NCBI RefSeq assembly: GCF_000970345.1
Contig: NZ_LAQU01000012.1
Span: forward strand, 1-64,000
Length of the DNA: 64,000 nucleotides
Origin: Robbsia andropogonis
Lineage (GTDB): Bacteria > Pseudomonadota > Gammaproteobacteria > Burkholderiales > Burkholderiaceae
Direction: 5' to 3'
This document shows, piece after piece, positions 21,328 to 32,141 of the stretch (position 1 is the first letter of the stretch; the number at the start of each line of letters is the position of its first letter). Below the pieces are notes generated by a model that had not been told where the DNA came from, ran no database searches, and saw nothing but the letters and a program-made list of their open reading frames with translations. The position numbers and the translations under genes were made by a program.

Positions 21328-21403
21328 CCCGCTTTGGTGGGCGGAAGGCGCGGCGCCCGGTCACGATTGGCACGCTTTGGCACAACTACAAGGAGATGAA
21401 GAC

Positions 21404-21754
21404 GTGAAATTTATACCGACCCTCATGGCAGCAGGTGCACTGGTCGCACTGGGCGCATGCGCAACCCATCAACCTACCATCAGCTCAGTAGGCAAGAGCG
21501 CGAAACCGCCGCAAGCCGTGGCACAGTGCATTGCACAAGGCTGGGCCGATAAGACCCAAACACCCATCGTCTCGCAAACGGCGATTGCCAATGATTTCGG
21601 CGTCGACGTACTGGTTCCCGGCCAACCACCGGGGGGGGACGCCGCCGTGGTTCGCCAGGCACCTGGTGGCCAGGGTACATGGGTTGGCTATCGCTCGACA
21701 ACCAACGCGGCACCTGACCCATCCGTTACCGCAGCAATTAGTAGCTGCCTCTGA
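21404..21754 (+). CDS. Small predicted lipoprotein of unknown function
   Basis: A 116-aa protein beginning MKFIPTLMAAGALVALGACA, a clear lipoprotein signal with lipobox LGAC (Cys near position 19). The GTG start at 21404 sits 5 bases behind an AAGGAG ribosome site, which decides the start over the longer open frame. The mature part contains a repeat-poor segment QCIAQGWADKTQTPIVSQT and a short Gly-rich stretch, and ends with SSCL, giving two further Cys that may pair. The family is not recognised with certainty. A strong hairpin terminator follows. Confidence 0.78.
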   Translation: MKFIPTLMAAGALVALGACATHQPTISSVGKSAKPPQAVAQCIAQGWADKTQTPIVSQTAIANDFGVDVLVPGQPPGGDAAVVRQAPGGQGTWVGYRSTTNAAPDPSVTAAISSCL

Positions 21755-21803
21755 TTTTCGGATTGCAACACAACGCATAGCCGACACCCGGTCGGCGGCA
21801 ATC

Positions 21804-21874
21804 AAAAAACCATTGCTGCATCACCGATTCGCGGCCCTGCACATGCCGCGAATGGTAATAAGCAATGGTTTTTT
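21804..21874. terminator. Long bidirectional hairpin terminator between the lipoprotein gene and ppiD
   Basis: Perfect 14-bp outer arms (21804-21817 with 21861-21874), with A6 on the left and T6 on the right, enclose a second, nearly perfect inverted repeat (around 21826-21835 with 21847-21856). The element lies between convergent genes and can terminate both. Confidence 0.85.
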
Positions 21875-21891
21875 TACGTCCTCGTGGCCGC

Positions 21892-23841
21892 TCAGTTTCC
21901 TGAGCCGCCATCCTGCTGCTGCGATATGTCACCGGACAGATCGTAGATCTTGACAGATGCACGCTTGCGTAACGCTGTGAGATAGGCGTCGTTTTCGGCT
22001 TGTCCTTCCATCTGGGAAAGCTGCGCTTCGATCTGCGTCACCTGCGCGGGGTCGGCGGCGGCACCGCTGCTTACCTTCGTGATTTCATAGATGGCATAGC
22101 CGCCATCTGGCACATCCACACCCACGAACACCGGCAGTTTGCTGGCGTCCGCCTTGAACACCTCGCTCAACACTGGCTGCGATAAACCCTGCGGGTTCGA
22201 ACGTGTCACGGACGTCACTGGCGAAAAACCCGCGGTGCTCACGCTGTTTGGCGACTTGCGCAATGCCTCAAGCTTCGCGGCACCGTCCTTGCGCGCGAGC
22301 AACGATGCCTGCTCGTCGACCACCTTGTTGCGTGCCGCTTCCCGCACTTGATCGAACGGTTGCAACGCCGCTGCCTGATACGACGTTACCCGCGCCGATA
22401 CCATCGTATTATTGCCAAGGTCGATCGCCGCCGTATTGTGCTTGCTCTTCAACGCGTCGTCGCTGAATACGGCTGCCAGCAGCTTGGGATTATTCGCCGG
22501 ATCCGCTGCATTCGCATTCGGTGCCGGACGACGTGTCACCGTGGCTGTCTTGATTGCAAGGCCGTACTTGTCCGCGGCGGGCTTCAGACTATCCGCTTGC
22601 TCATAGACAGCATTCGAGAAGCCCTCTGTGTCGGCCGCGTACTTGTCCGTGCCAGCCTGTGCTTGCAGCGTCCGGACAATCGCGTCGCGTACGTCCGCCA
22701 GCGGTCGCGTGACCGTCGGCTTCGTATCGGTGACTTCGATGATGTGATACCCGAAATCCGATTGCACCAGATCGCTGATCTGTCCCTTTTGCAGGGCGAA
22801 AGCGGCGTCGGCAAAGGGCTTCACCATCATCGAATGATCGAAGAATCCGAGGTCCCCGCCCTTGTCGGCCGAGCCGGGATCCTCGGACTCTTTCTTGGCA
22901 ATGGCCGCGAACCGGTCAGGATGCGCCTTCACTTCCTTCAGCACCTCCAGCGCATGCGCCTTCGCTTTCGCCCGCACGTCGGCACTGGCGTCCTTCGGCA
23001 CGGCAATCAGGATATGACTCGCACGAACCTGGCCTTCGGATTGGTACTGTTTCAGATTGGCCTGGTAATACTTTTGAATGTCCGCATCACTCGGTACCGA
23101 TGCCGCGGACAACGCCTGGGCGCTCAGCACGACGTATTCGATCCGCGCTTGTTCGGGCGTCGTGAAGTCCGCATGGTGGGCATCGTAGTAGGCTTTGATG
23201 TCCGCCTCGCTTGGCTGGGCCTGCGCTCGGTAATCCGCCGCTCGCAGGACGAGGCCTCGCACATCACGCTGCTGCGTGATCATGGCGTTCAGTGATTGCG
23301 CCAACGCCGCGGGAATGAATGCGGTATTGACGATGTTCTGTGCGATCTGCTGGCTTGCAAGCTGGAAACGCTGCATCTCATCGAGCTGCGGACCGCTGAG
23401 GCCTTGTGCCGCCAACAGTTGCGCATAAGCCTGCTGGTCGAAACTGCCGTCGGGGCGTTTCAAGGAGGCGATCGCCGGAATGCTCATGATCGACTGACGC
23501 ACGGCGTTGTCACTGGCCGTGAGGTTCAAGTCGCGCGTGTTCTGTGCGACCAGTTGCTGCCGGATCATGTTATCAAGGATCGAGCGGCGCATTGCCGGGG
23601 TATCGAACGTCGATGCATCGTAGCTTGCACCCAGCATCTGCTGCGCCCGCTGGTTCTGGTCGCGCACCGCGGCATCGAATTGTTGTCGCGTGATGATGTC
23701 GCCATTGACCTTGGCCGCGTTGGCGCTGTCGTCCCACATGCCACGGAAACCCTGGATACCTACCAGGCCCAGACCAGGTACGACGAACAGCGCCAAGATG
23801 ATCATCATCAGGCGGCGATGGCTACGGATGAAATCTAACAT
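21892..23841 (-). CDS. ppiD: Periplasmic chaperone / peptidyl-prolyl isomerase PpiD
   Basis: A 649-aa membrane-anchored folding factor that acts at the periplasmic exit of the Sec translocon. A single N-terminal transmembrane segment (about 12-32) opens the protein, followed by a SurA-N-like chaperone part with [21 protein letters not shown] parvulin domain (about 265-365) contains [33 protein letters not shown] and [15 protein letters not shown]. Length and layout fit PpiD (E. coli 623 aa). Its position downstream of the lon/clp block is common in betaproteobacteria. The start is ATG at 23841. Confidence 0.94.
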   Translation of the reverse strand: MLDFIRSHRRLMMIILALFVVPGLGLVGIQGFRGMWDDSANAAKVNGDIITRQQFDAAVRDQNQRAQQMLGASYDASTFDTPAMRRSILDNMIRQQLVAQNTRDLNLTASDNAVRQSIMSIPAIASLKRPDGSFDQQAYAQLLAAQGLSGPQLDEMQRFQLASQQIAQNIVNTAFIPAALAQSLNAMITQQRDVRGLVLRAADYRAQAQPSEADIKAYYDAHHADFTTPEQARIEYVVLSAQALSAASVPSDADIQKYYQANLKQYQSEGQVRASHILIAVPKDASADVRAKAKAHALEVLKEVKAHPDRFAAIAKKESEDPGSADKGGDLGFFDHSMMVKPFADAAFALQKGQISDLVQSDFGYHIIEVTDTKPTVTRPLADVRDAIVRTLQAQAGTDKYAADTEGFSNAVYEQADSLKPAADKYGLAIKTATVTRRPAPNANAADPANNPKLLAAVFSDDALKSKHNTAAIDLGNNTMVSARVTSYQAAALQPFDQVREAARNKVVDEQASLLARKDGAAKLEALRKSPNSVSTAGFSPVTSVTRSNPQGLSQPVLSEVFKADASKLPVFVGVDVPDGGYAIYEITKVSSGAAADPAQVTQIEAQLSQMEGQAENDAYLTALRKRASVKIYDLSGDISQQQDGGSGN

Positions 23842-23952
23842 GCTTACCGAACCAGGAGGAAAGACCGAATATTACCTCAGGCGGCCTGCGCAGTCGTCGC
23901 GCGGGCCAACAAAACGAGGAATCCGCCGGCATATATCCTTCTGCCAGGCGCT

Positions 23953-23988
23953 AAAAACAAAAACCCGCAGAGCAAATGCCGTGCGGGT
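23953..23988 (-). terminator. Terminator downstream of tRNA-Val
   Basis: On the minus strand a 7-bp stem (23982-23988 with 23963-23969, ACCCGCA/TGCGGGT) is followed by TTTTTGTTTTT. It lies about 107 bp after the tRNA-Val 3' end and before ppiD. Confidence 0.75.
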
Positions 23989-24095
23989 AGTCTTTTCTGC
24001 AGGCAGTGCGCCCACACAGAATGCACCGGGGAAAAATCTCATCTTTTCACGCGGCTGCGACGCTAGTTGCAATCGCGGCATCGCCGGCTCGAACG

Positions 24096-24171
24096 TGGTG
24101 GGTGCTGAGGGGCTCGAACCCCCGACCTACGCCTTGTAAGGGCGCCGCTCTACCAACTGAGCTAAGCACCC
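24096..24171 (-). tRNA. tRNA-Val (anticodon TAC)
   Basis: A 76-nt cloverleaf with encoded CCA. The 7-bp acceptor stem is GGGTGCT/AGCACCC, the D arm AGCTCAGTTGGTAGAGC, the anticodon loop CTTACAA (TAC, reading GTA codons and, when modified, the other Val codons) and the T arm contains GGTTCGAGCC. A near-consensus promoter lies 29 bp upstream and a terminator follows, so it is an independent unit between ilvD and ppiD. Confidence 0.97.
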
Positions 24172-24199
24172 GTTCGAATGATTCGCAGCGAAGACCAAA

Positions 24200-24229
24200 A
24201 TTATCGTCGTAATGAACTGTCACTGTCAA
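24200..24229 (-). promoter_or_regulatory. Sigma-70 promoter of tRNA-Val
   Basis: On the minus strand TTGACA (24229-24224) and GATAAT (24205-24200) are separated by 18 bp, a near-perfect sigma-70 promoter. The -10 ends 29 bp before the tRNA 5' end. A TTGAC/GTGAC duplication overlaps the -35 region. Confidence 0.8.
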
Positions 24230-24298
24230 GCAAAATACGCACGAATCAACACCGGACATCCAAGGCAACCGCCGCACAGGCAACGGACCGTCGGCGAC

Positions 24299-26158
24299 TC
24301 AATCATCCAGCAGCGATACGTCACGTACGGCGCCCTTGTCCGCTGACATCACCAGTTTGGCGTAGGCCTTCAATGCCGAGGAAACCTTGCGCGGGCGCGG
24401 ATTGGCAGGCTTCCAGCCCTTGGCGTTTTGTTCGACCCGACGCTCAGCGAGTACCTCGTCGGACAGCAATACATCGATTGTGCGATTCGGAATGTCGATG
24501 CGGATACGATCACCATCGCGAACGAGACCGATTGCACCACCTGCTGCCGCTTCCGGCGAGCAATGCCCGATCGACAGACCGGACGTCCCACCGGAAAACC
24601 GGCCATCCGTCAGTAGCGCACATGCCTTGCCCAGACCCTTTGACTTGATATAGCTCGTGGGATAAAGCATTTCCTGCATCCCCGGACCGCCCTTCGGACC
24701 TTCATATCGGACGATCACGACATCCCCCGCCTGCACCTTGCCCGCAAGGATGTTCTCCACTGCTTCGTCCTGCGATTCCGTGACGTGCGCGGTCCCTTCG
24801 AACACCAGGATGCTTTCGTCCACGCCAGCCGTCTTCACGACACAGCCGTCACGGGCGATGTTGCCGGTCAGGACGGCGAGCCCGCCCTCCTTGGAGAACG
24901 CGTGTTCATATGAACGGATGCAACCCTCGGCGCGATCCAGGTCCAGGCTCGGCCAACGCGTGTTCTGGCTGAACGCCACCTGCGATGGGACACCTGCCGG
25001 ACCCGCCATGTAAAACGTGCGAACCGCTTCATCCTTGCTCCGGACGATGTCCCACTGGTCGAGTGCATCTTTCAACGTGGGCGTATGCACCGTTGGCACA
25101 TCGGTGTGCAGTTTGCCTGCACGATCGAGTTCGCCCAGAATCGCCATGATGCCGCCGGCACGATGTACATCCTCGATATGATACTTGTTGGTATTTGGCG
25201 CGACCTTGCACAATTGCGGCACGATGCGTGACATCCGGTCGATATCGGCCATCGTGAAGTCGATCTCCGCTTCGCGGGCAATGGCCAGCAAATGCAGGAT
25301 CGTGTTCGTCGAGCCGCCCATCGCGATATCCAACGTCATCGCATTTTCGAATGCCTTGAAACCCACCGAGCGTGGCAGCACGCGCGTATCTTCCTGCTCA
25401 TAATACCGACGCGCCAGACCGACGATGCCCTGGCCTGCCCGCTTGAACAGTTGCTCACGGTCCGCATGCGTCGCGACAACAGTGCCGTTCCCCGGCAGCG
25501 ACAAGCCCAACGCCTCGGTCAGGCAATTCATCGAGTTCGCGGTGAACATGCCCGAACACGAACCGCACGTCGGGCACGCGGAGCGCTCGACTTCCGCGAC
25601 GTCCGCGTCCGAATACGATGTGTCCGCGGCAATCACCATTGCATCGACCAAGTCGAGCTTCTTGAACTCCATCGTCTTGGTAACCGGATTCGCCAGGCGC
25701 GTCTTTCCCGCTTCCATCGGCCCCCCCGAAACGAAGATGACCGGAATGTTTAGCCGCATGGCGGCCATCAACATGCCTGGGGTGATCTTGTCGCAATTGG
25801 AAATGCATACCATCGCATCCGCGCAATGGGCATTGACCATGTATTCAACAGAGTCGGCGATGATGTCGCGGCTCGGCAGTGAATACAGCATGCCATCGTG
25901 TCCCATCGCGATGCCATCATCAACGGCGATCGTGTTGAATTCCTTGGCGACACCGCCAGCGGATTCGATCTCGCGTGCAACGAGTTGGCCCAAGTCCTTC
26001 AGATGGACGTGACCCGGGACGAATTGCGTAAACGAGTTGACTACCGCAATGATCGGCTTGGAGAAATCCTCGTCTTTCATGCCGGTGGCACGCCACAGCG
26101 AGCGTGCCCCGGCCATGTTGCGGCCGGCGGTAGAAGTTTTAGAACGGTATGCGGGCAT
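24299..26158 (-). CDS. ilvD: Dihydroxy-acid dehydratase
   Basis: Fe-S enzyme that dehydrates dihydroxy acids to the 2-keto acid precursors of valine, isoleucine and leucine. The 619-aa protein has the cluster-ligand motifs [12 protein letters not shown] and [20 protein letters not shown], and the substrate/metal stretch [21 protein letters not shown]-terminal features [23 protein letters not shown] are present. Length and motifs match E. coli IlvD (616 aa). No strong ribosome site precedes the ATG at 26158. It stands alone between lon and tRNA-Val. Confidence 0.97.
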   Translation of the reverse strand: MPAYRSKTSTAGRNMAGARSLWRATGMKDEDFSKPIIAVVNSFTQFVPGHVHLKDLGQLVAREIESAGGVAKEFNTIAVDDGIAMGHDGMLYSLPSRDIIADSVEYMVNAHCADAMVCISNCDKITPGMLMAAMRLNIPVIFVSGGPMEAGKTRLANPVTKTMEFKKLDLVDAMVIAADTSYSDADVAEVERSACPTCGSCSGMFTANSMNCLTEALGLSLPGNGTVVATHADREQLFKRAGQGIVGLARRYYEQEDTRVLPRSVGFKAFENAMTLDIAMGGSTNTILHLLAIAREAEIDFTMADIDRMSRIVPQLCKVAPNTNKYHIEDVHRAGGIMAILGELDRAGKLHTDVPTVHTPTLKDALDQWDIVRSKDEAVRTFYMAGPAGVPSQVAFSQNTRWPSLDLDRAEGCIRSYEHAFSKEGGLAVLTGNIARDGCVVKTAGVDESILVFEGTAHVTESQDEAVENILAGKVQAGDVVIVRYEGPKGGPGMQEMLYPTSYIKSKGLGKACALLTDGRFSGGTSGLSIGHCSPEAAAGGAIGLVRDGDRIRIDIPNRTIDVLLSDEVLAERRVEQNAKGWKPANPRPRKVSSALKAYAKLVMSADKGAVRDVSLLDD

Positions 26159-26473
26159 GATAGGGACAGATAAAAATCGCGAAAAGGAACCGGGCCTTGG
26201 GATGCGGCCCCTTGTGCGCCCTTGCGAACAACCTCTTGAGCCGCACCATGGGCAAACCTCCTGATTATACTCCCCCGCTCTCAGGGACGCGCCTGGCCGC
26301 CATCAACTGCTGAACAGCCATGCATCCATACTTGTGCGGGTAACGACCACCGCGTGGGCAAAAAAAAACCGCGATCTCTCTTCGAAATCGCGGTTTTCAT
26401 GCGGCAAGCGCCCTACTCGATACAACACGCTTTGATGCAGGAGGCGGCACGCCCTAAGGCCCGCCGGCCAGCA
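26159..26473. other. Intergenic region ilvD-lon
   Basis: This 315-bp gap holds the lon terminator (26365-26397) and, about 35 bp before the ilvD start, a small GGGCC/GGCCC hairpin (26192-26210). I see no gene, leader peptide or recognisable riboswitch. Confidence 0.5.
26361..26397 (-). terminator. Rho-independent terminator of lon
   Basis: An 11-bp perfect stem (26365-26375 with 26387-26397, AAAACCGCGAT arms) with an 11-nt loop; on the minus strand it ends in a run of eight T. It lies 77 bp beyond the lon stop codon. Confidence 0.9.
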
Positions 26474-28900
26474 TCAATGCTTCACAACACCGCTGGTGGG
26501 GCGCGGCTCCGCCGCGGCTTCCGCTACGGGTACTTCTTTCGGCTCTTCATCCGGCAGCGCGTCAGGCACCCGTTCCAACGCCATTTCCAGCACCTTGTCG
26601 ATCCAGCGGACTGGTACGATCTCGATGTTGTTCTTCACGTTGTCCGGAATGTCCGCCAGGTCCTTGACGTTGTCTTCCGGAATCAGCACCAGCTTGATAC
26701 CGCCACGATGCGCCGCCAGCAGCTTTTCCTTCAAGCCGCCGATCGGCAATACTTCGCCACGCAACGTGATTTCACCGGTCATCGCCACATCCGCGCGAAC
26801 CGGAATGCCAGTCAGTACAGACACCATGGCCGTCGTCATCGCCGCGCCGGCGGACGGACCATCCTTAGGCGTCGCCCCTTCCGGCACGTGGATATGCATG
26901 TCACGCTTCTCGAACGCGTCGTCTCGTACCCCCAGCTTGCGAGCACGGCTACGCACGACCGACCGCGCGGCTTCCACGGATTCCTTCATCACGTCGCCAA
27001 GCGAACCCGTCCGAATAACCGCGCCCTTGCCAGGCATCGTCGCCGCTTCGATGGTCAGCAAGTCGCCGCCCACTTCCGTCCACGCAAGACCCGTCACCTG
27101 ACCGACTTGGTTTTCCTTTGCTGCCAGGCCAAAATCCACCTTGCGCACGCCCAGGAACGTGTCGAGATTCGTGCTATTGACGGTGACCGATTTCTCGTCC
27201 TTCTTTAGCAGCAGCAACTTCACGACCTTACGGCAAATCTTCGAGACTTCACGTTCGAGCGACCGTACGCCCGCTTCACGCGTGTAGTAACGAATGATGT
27301 CGCGAACCGCACTCTCCTCGACAACGATCTCGCCTTCCCTGAGACCATTGTTCTTTTTCTGCTTCGGCAGCAAGTAACGCTGCGCGATGCTGACCTTCTC
27401 GTCCTCCGTATAACCGGACAAGCGGATCACTTCCATCCGATCCAGCAACGGCGGCGGAATGTTCAGAGAGTTCGAGGTCGCAACGAACATCACATCGGAC
27501 AGATCGAAATCCACCTCAACATAGTGATCCGCAAACGTATGATTCTGTTCCGGGTCAAGCACTTCCAACAACGCTGACGACGGATCACCGCGGAAATCCA
27601 TGCCCATCTTGTCGACTTCGTCGAGCAGGAACAGCGGATTACGCACAGCCACCTTCGACAGGCTTTGAAGGATCTTGCCCGGCATCGAGCCAATATATGT
27701 CCGGCGATGCCCACGGATCTCGGCCTCATCGCGCACGCCGCCCAATGCCATGCGGACAAACTTGCGGTTTGTTGCTCGCGCAATGGACTGGCCGAGCGAT
27801 GTCTTACCAACACCCGGCGGCCCGACCAGACAAAGAATCGGGGCTTTTACCTTATCTACCCGTTGCTGGACCGCCAGATATTCCAGAATGCGTTCCTTGA
27901 CCTTCTCAAGACCGTAATGATCTTCGTCCAATACCTTTTCGGCATTCGCCAGGTCGTTGTTGACCTTGCTCTTCTTGCGCCATGGCAAGCCTACCAGAAT
28001 GTCGATGTAATTGCGCACCACCGTCGCTTCCGCCGACATCGGTGACATCAGCTTCAGCTTCTTCAACTCCGCATCGGCTTTCTTCTTGGCTTCCTTCGGC
28101 ATCTTGGCATTGACGATGCGCTTCTCGAGTTCTTCGAGATCCGCCCCTTCCTCGCCTTCTCCGAGTTCCTTCTGAATCGCCTTGACCTGCTCGTTCAGGT
28201 AGTACTCGCGCTGGCTCTTCTCCATCTGACGCTTCACACGTCCACGGATACGCTTTTCCACCTGCAGAATGTCGATTTCCGACTCGAGCTGCCCAAGCAG
28301 GTGCTCAAGTCGCTCGATGACGGGCATCATCTCCAGCACATTCTGCTTTTGGTCCAGCTTGAGCGGTAGATGCGCGGCGATTGTATCCGCCAAGCGACCC
28401 GCGTCGTCAATGCCTGACAGCGAGGTCAGAATCTCCGGCGGGATTTTCTTGTTCAGTTTGACGTATTGATCGAATTGGGAAACGATCGCGCGGCGCAGCG
28501 CTTCCGTTTCGGCGCTATCGGCACGATCCGGGTCGAGCGGCAGCGCTTCGCAAGTGAATTGCGTTTCTTCTTCTTCGATCGATATCGTCTTCGCGCGCTG
28601 AATACCTTCCACCAGCACCTTGACGGTGCCATCGGGCAGTTTCAGCATTTGCAGGATGTTGGCAACACACCCTACCTCATGCAGATCTTTTGCAGTCGGT
28701 TCGTCCTTGGCCGCGGCTTTCTGAGCAACAAGCATGATGTGCTTGCCGCCTTCCATCGCGGACTCAAGGGCCTTGATCGATTTCGGACGCCCAACGAACA
28801 GCGGAATTACCATGTGCGGAAACACCACCACGTCCCGCAGCGGGAGCAGCGGCAGGCGGGTGGGTTCCGACGGGAGGAGTTGGGTTCCTGACATTTTCAT
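26474..28900 (-). CDS. lon: ATP-dependent protease Lon
   Basis: AAA+ serine protease that degrades misfolded and regulatory proteins in the cytosol. The 808-aa protein has an N-terminal LON substrate-binding domain ([20 protein letters not shown]), a coiled-coil, an AAA module with Walker [13 protein letters not shown], and a C-terminal protease domain with catalytic Ser683 in [11 protein letters not shown] and Lys726 in [14 protein letters not shown]. The C-terminus carries about 25 extra residues rich in Glu/Ala/Pro. A sigma-32-like promoter lies 30-59 bp upstream of the start, so heat induction is likely. Confidence 0.98.
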   Translation of the reverse strand: MKMSGTQLLPSEPTRLPLLPLRDVVVFPHMVIPLFVGRPKSIKALESAMEGGKHIMLVAQKAAAKDEPTAKDLHEVGCVANILQMLKLPDGTVKVLVEGIQRAKTISIEEEETQFTCEALPLDPDRADSAETEALRRAIVSQFDQYVKLNKKIPPEILTSLSGIDDAGRLADTIAAHLPLKLDQKQNVLEMMPVIERLEHLLGQLESEIDILQVEKRIRGRVKRQMEKSQREYYLNEQVKAIQKELGEGEEGADLEELEKRIVNAKMPKEAKKKADAELKKLKLMSPMSAEATVVRNYIDILVGLPWRKKSKVNNDLANAEKVLDEDHYGLEKVKERILEYLAVQQRVDKVKAPILCLVGPPGVGKTSLGQSIARATNRKFVRMALGGVRDEAEIRGHRRTYIGSMPGKILQSLSKVAVRNPLFLLDEVDKMGMDFRGDPSSALLEVLDPEQNHTFADHYVEVDFDLSDVMFVATSNSLNIPPPLLDRMEVIRLSGYTEDEKVSIAQRYLLPKQKKNNGLREGEIVVEESAVRDIIRYYTREAGVRSLEREVSKICRKVVKLLLLKKDEKSVTVNSTNLDTFLGVRKVDFGLAAKENQVGQVTGLAWTEVGGDLLTIEAATMPGKGAVIRTGSLGDVMKESVEAARSVVRSRARKLGVRDDAFEKRDMHIHVPEGATPKDGPSAGAAMTTAMVSVLTGIPVRADVAMTGEITLRGEVLPIGGLKEKLLAAHRGGIKLVLIPEDNVKDLADIPDNVKNNIEIVPVRWIDKVLEMALERVPDALPDEEPKEVPVAEAAAEPRPTSGVVKH

Positions 28901-29237
28901 TTCCCCATGAATGGAATCGGGTTTGAACCTAGTTGGGGTCGTTTGCGACCGCTTTCAAGAGCATCCTGCCCGGAAACCGGGAAGGCGTACCATTGTCAAG
29001 CGATCGCGGGAACGCAACGGGACAAAGAACGAAGATGCCGGTTAGGACGACGGGGCACATTTTTACGACAATCCGCACCATCGAGAGGTTGACGATAAGA
29101 ACACGTAAAACAATTCGCCGGAGACCGGCCATGACGACAAGTCATACATCATATTGCCGGAGGCGCGCTGGTCGGCCGCTGGTGCACACCATCCAACACC
29201 ATGAGTGACCATCCGCCGACCGGGCCGCGATCCAGGA
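28901..29237. other. Intergenic region lon-clpX
   Basis: This 337-bp gap contains the lon promoter region near its left end. No convincing clpX terminator or small gene is seen in the remainder; short ORFs there have no ribosome site. Confidence 0.5.
28930..28959 (-). promoter_or_regulatory. Sigma-32-type heat-shock promoter of lon
   Basis: On the minus strand CTTGAAA (28959-28953) and CCCCAACTA (28938-28930) are 14 bp apart; the RpoH consensus is CTTGAAA-N11-15-CCCCATNTA, so only one position of the scored -10 core deviates. It ends 29 bp upstream of the lon ATG. Confidence 0.78.
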
Positions 29238-30512
29238 TCAGTTTGATCCCGAGACGCGTGGCGTTTCTTCATAAATCAACAGCGGCTTTCCGTCACCTTC
29301 GATGACATTCGCATCGATGATGACTTTTGAGACACCCTCGTACGTCGGCAACTCGTACATCGTGTCCAGTAACGCCTGCTCCAGGATAGACCGCAAACCG
29401 CGTGCCCCGGACTTGCGCCGAATCGATTTGCGCGCAATGGCATGCAGCGCATCGGGACGCAATTCGAGCTCGACGCGCTCCATCGCGAACAGCTTCTGAT
29501 ACTGTTTGACCACCGCATTCTTCGGCTCGATCAAAATCCGGATGAGTGCTTCCTCGTTCAGCGATCCAAGCGTCGCTACCACAGGCAAACGGCCGATCAG
29601 CTCTGGAATCAATCCAAACTTGATCAGGTCCTCGGGTTCGACTTCCTGGAGCACCTCGCCAGAGTCCCGCTCGAGCGCGGTCTTTACCGCCGCACCAAAA
29701 CCAATGCCGGTCTTTTCGGTGCGGTCGACAATCACTTTTTCCAAGCCATCGAACGCACCGCCGCACACGAAAAGAATATTCGTCGTGTCTACCTGGATGA
29801 AATCCTGGTTAGGATGCTTGCGCCCCCCTTGGGGTGGCACCGAGGCCATGGTGCCCTCGACCAATTTCAACAATGCCTGCTGCACGCCTTCCCCCGATAC
29901 ATCACGGGTAATGGACGGATTGGCCGACTTGCGGCTGATCTTGTCGATTTCGTCGATGTAGACAATGCCGCGCTGTGCCTTCTCGACTTCATAATTGCAG
30001 TTCTGCAGCAACTTCTGAATGATGTTTTCGACATCCTCGCCAACATATCCAGCTTCTGTCAGCGTAGTCGCATCGGCGATCACAAACGGCACGTCAAGCA
30101 GTCGCGCCAATGTCTGTGCGAGCAATGTCTTTCCCGAACCGGTTGGTCCGATCAGCAGGATGTTACTCTTGGAGAGTTCGACGTCGTTACCGCCCGGCGC
30201 GAGATGCTTCAGGCGTTTGTAGTGGTTGTGCACCGCCACCGCCAGGATCTTCTTGGCACGCTCCTGACCGATCACATACTGATCGAGGATCGTCCTGATC
30301 TCCTGCGGCGCCGGCAGTCCGGACTTCGCACTGTTGGATTCGTCTCCCGCACCGCTCGCCTCATCGCGAATGATCTCGTTGCAGAGATCGATACATTCGT
30401 CGCAAATGAACACCGAGGGGCCCGCGATCAGCTTCTTGACCTCGTGCTGGCTTTTGCCGCAAAACGAACAGTACAGCAGCTTTTCGCCGCTCGTTACCTT
30501 CTTGTCCGCCAT
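29238..30512 (-). CDS. clpX: ATP-dependent Clp protease ATP-binding subunit ClpX
   Basis: AAA+ unfoldase that feeds tagged substrates to ClpP and remodels complexes. The 424-aa protein has the N-terminal zinc-binding domain with Cys15, Cys18, Cys37 and Cys40, Walker [13 protein letters not shown], Walker [11 protein letters not shown] and the [19 protein letters not shown] sensor-2 region. Length matches E. coli ClpX (424 aa). It lies downstream of clpP but 613 bp away, so it probably has its own promoter. Confidence 0.98.
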   Translation of the reverse strand: MADKKVTSGEKLLYCSFCGKSQHEVKKLIAGPSVFICDECIDLCNEIIRDEASGAGDESNSAKSGLPAPQEIRTILDQYVIGQERAKKILAVAVHNHYKRLKHLAPGGNDVELSKSNILLIGPTGSGKTLLAQTLARLLDVPFVIADATTLTEAGYVGEDVENIIQKLLQNCNYEVEKAQRGIVYIDEIDKISRKSANPSITRDVSGEGVQQALLKLVEGTMASVPPQGGRKHPNQDFIQVDTTNILFVCGGAFDGLEKVIVDRTEKTGIGFGAAVKTALERDSGEVLQEVEPEDLIKFGLIPELIGRLPVVATLGSLNEEALIRILIEPKNAVVKQYQKLFAMERVELELRPDALHAIARKSIRRKSGARGLRSILEQALLDTMYELPTYEGVSKVIIDANVIEGDGKPLLIYEETPRVSGSN

Positions 30513-31125
30513 AAGTATTCATGCCTCCGGACATGTTGACTTCATCATACGCCGATTCATCGGAAGCGGTAGGAAATGCGCATTCCGCGCCCCTCTACAC
30601 GAACCATCCGGTCGAATAGGGATGCACCACCCGCCGGCCCTCGGCGACAATCCGACGTGGGCACAAGCCCTTCTCGCTATCGACAAATCGTTGATTCATC
30701 GCTTATTTCTCGCGCCGCAATGGTCAGGCGCCGAGCAACGAAGACCGCCACGCCTGTCATGATCGCGTGCTACGCCATGAGAACGCGACATCCGCGGCCG
30801 AGCGAAATGCATCTGGAAAACAACGCAAACAGATGCATTTTTGCGACTGACACGGCGAAAAACCCCATTCCTGGCAGTTTCAATCGCGAATGCGATGGTA
30901 CCTGTACACCGCGCCGCCACGACGTTGGCTGGATCGAAACGTACTGACAGGGATAGGATTAAAACGCGAAACCAGGCGCGCGGCTTCCGCCGCCCCCTGG
31001 CGCGTCCCATCCTTTACCGTGTCGAGATCGATCGCAATAAGGGCAGCCCAATCCGGTAAATGCTACCGACTTAGCGCCCGTCATCCCGACCCCCCCCCCG
31101 CCGGATGACGTACCCGTGAGCAACA
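30513..31125. other. Unusually long clpP-clpX intergenic region
   Basis: There are 613 bp between clpP and clpX on the minus strand, longer than in most relatives I know. It contains a perfect 11-bp inverted repeat (30805-30840). ORFs of up to 123 codons are open on the plus strand, but they lack ribosome sites and recognisable motifs. No RNA gene is recognised. Confidence 0.5.
30805..30840. repeat. Perfect 11-bp inverted repeat between clpP and clpX
   Basis: AAATGCATCTG (30805-30815) and CAGATGCATTT (30830-30840) enclose a 14-nt loop. On the plus strand it is followed by two further T, giving a terminator-like form; on the minus strand, the direction of clp transcription, no U-tract follows. 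It may be an attenuator, an mRNA-processing hairpin or an operator. Confidence 0.7.
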
Positions 31126-31803
31126 TCAGGGCCGCTTCGCCAACACCTCATCGATAAGGCCATAATCTTTCGCGGACTCACTGGACATGAAGTTATCGCG
31201 ATCGGTATCGCTGGCGATCCGCTCGATTGGCTGGCCTGTGTGATGCGAAAGCAGCGCGTTCAGGCGCTCCTTCAAGTACAGGATTTCGCGCGCCTGAATC
31301 TCGATGTCGGACGCCTGCCCGCGCGCACCACCCAGCGGCTGGTGAATCATCACGCGTGCATTGGGCAGCGCACGACGCATGCCCTTCTCACCGGCAGCCA
31401 ACAGGAAGGCGCCCATGCTCGCTGCAAGGCCCATGCATAGCGTGGATACCTTCGGCTTGATGAATTGCATCGTGTCGTATATTGCCATCCCGGCAGACAC
31501 CGAACCGCCTGGACTATTGATATATAGCGAGATTTCCTTGTCGGGATTCTCGCTTTCCAGAAACAGCATCTGCGCCACGACAACATTGGCCGTCTGATCG
31601 TTCACTTCGCCCACCAGGAAGATGACGCGTTCCTTTAGCAGACGGGAATAAATGTCATACGCGCGTTCACCGCGACCGCTGGTCTCCACCACCATCGGCA
31701 CCAGGCCGAGTGCCTTCGGTTCCAGGTCGGAAGCCGCGCGGGCGCCGTCAATTGCGGCGGAACCCCACTGCGCGGGATACTGCCAATTTTCGCGAAACGT
31801 CAT
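31126..31803 (-). CDS. clpP: ATP-dependent Clp protease proteolytic subunit ClpP
   Basis: Serine protease that forms the tetradecameric barrel used with ClpX and ClpA. The 225-aa product has the triad Ser129 ([11 protein letters not shown]), His154 (MIHQPLGG) and Asp203 (DTDRDNF), spaced exactly as in E. coli ClpP. Residues 1-31 form a longer propeptide than in E. coli, probably removed by self-cleavage. A sigma-32-type promoter lies about 176 bp upstream. Order tig-clpP-clpX-lon on one strand. Confidence 0.98.
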   Translation of the reverse strand: MTFRENWQYPAQWGSAAIDGARAASDLEPKALGLVPMVVETSGRGERAYDIYSRLLKERVIFLVGEVNDQTANVVVAQMLFLESENPDKEISLYINSPGGSVSAGMAIYDTMQFIKPKVSTLCMGLAASMGAFLLAAGEKGMRRALPNARVMIHQPLGGARGQASDIEIQAREILYLKERLNALLSHHTGQPIERIASDTDRDNFMSSESAKDYGLIDEVLAKRP

Positions 31804-31978
31804 GCGATCGATCCTTTGCGAGTATGTCTAGCAGGAATGAAACGTCTGAACCGGTGTCTCCGCATCGAAGCGCACCGACGCGCATTGTCATCGTCACCCG
31901 CCCACGACAACAACCCGCGCACGTTCACCGGAGCGTACGGCCTTGCCGCCATGATACGCGGCTCGGACCATTCTTTCC

Positions 31979-32008
31979 TATATGGGGCCGTGCCCCGCAC
32001 TTCACAAT
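31979..32008 (-). promoter_or_regulatory. Sigma-32-type promoter of clpP
   Basis: The -10 element CCCCATATA (31987-31979, minus strand) matches the RpoH consensus CCCCATNTA completely. The -35 element ATTGTGA (32008-32002) is 14 bp upstream and matches CTTGAAA at only four of seven positions. Confidence 0.6.
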
Positions 32009-32063
32009 AGCCACGCGGCGCGATACATTGCCGCCACGCGGCATAGCGCACCGTACAAACGAC

Positions 32064-32094
32064 AAAGGCGCGCCGCGGAAATCCGTGGTGCGCC
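32064..32094 (-). terminator. Terminator-like hairpin after tig
   Basis: A 13-bp GC-rich stem with two mismatches/wobbles (32067-32079 with 32082-32094) and a very short loop. On the minus strand it is followed by TTTGTCGTTT. It lies 48 bp past the tig stop. Confidence 0.6.
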
Positions 32095-32141
32095 CCCGCC
32101 GTGCGCTCATGCAACGTCGCTAGGGTCAGTGAGATCCCCGA

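Larger units (their letters stand above)
31804..32141. other. Intergenic region tig-clpP
   Basis: This 338-bp gap holds the tig terminator hairpin (32067-32094) and a sigma-32-type promoter (31979-32008) for clpP, leaving a long 5' leader of about 170 nt for clpP. No small gene is apparent. Confidence 0.5.

Noticed and set aside
21404-21754. Possible reading of the lipoprotein gene from 21377
   Set aside because: The GTG at 21404 has AAGGAG at proper distance and yields a clean lipobox signal; the longer version would bury the signal peptide.
30576-30947. Plus-strand open frame of 123 codons in the clpP-clpX gap
   Set aside because: No ribosome site, no hydrophobic or domain pattern, and it overlaps the palindrome; likely chance.
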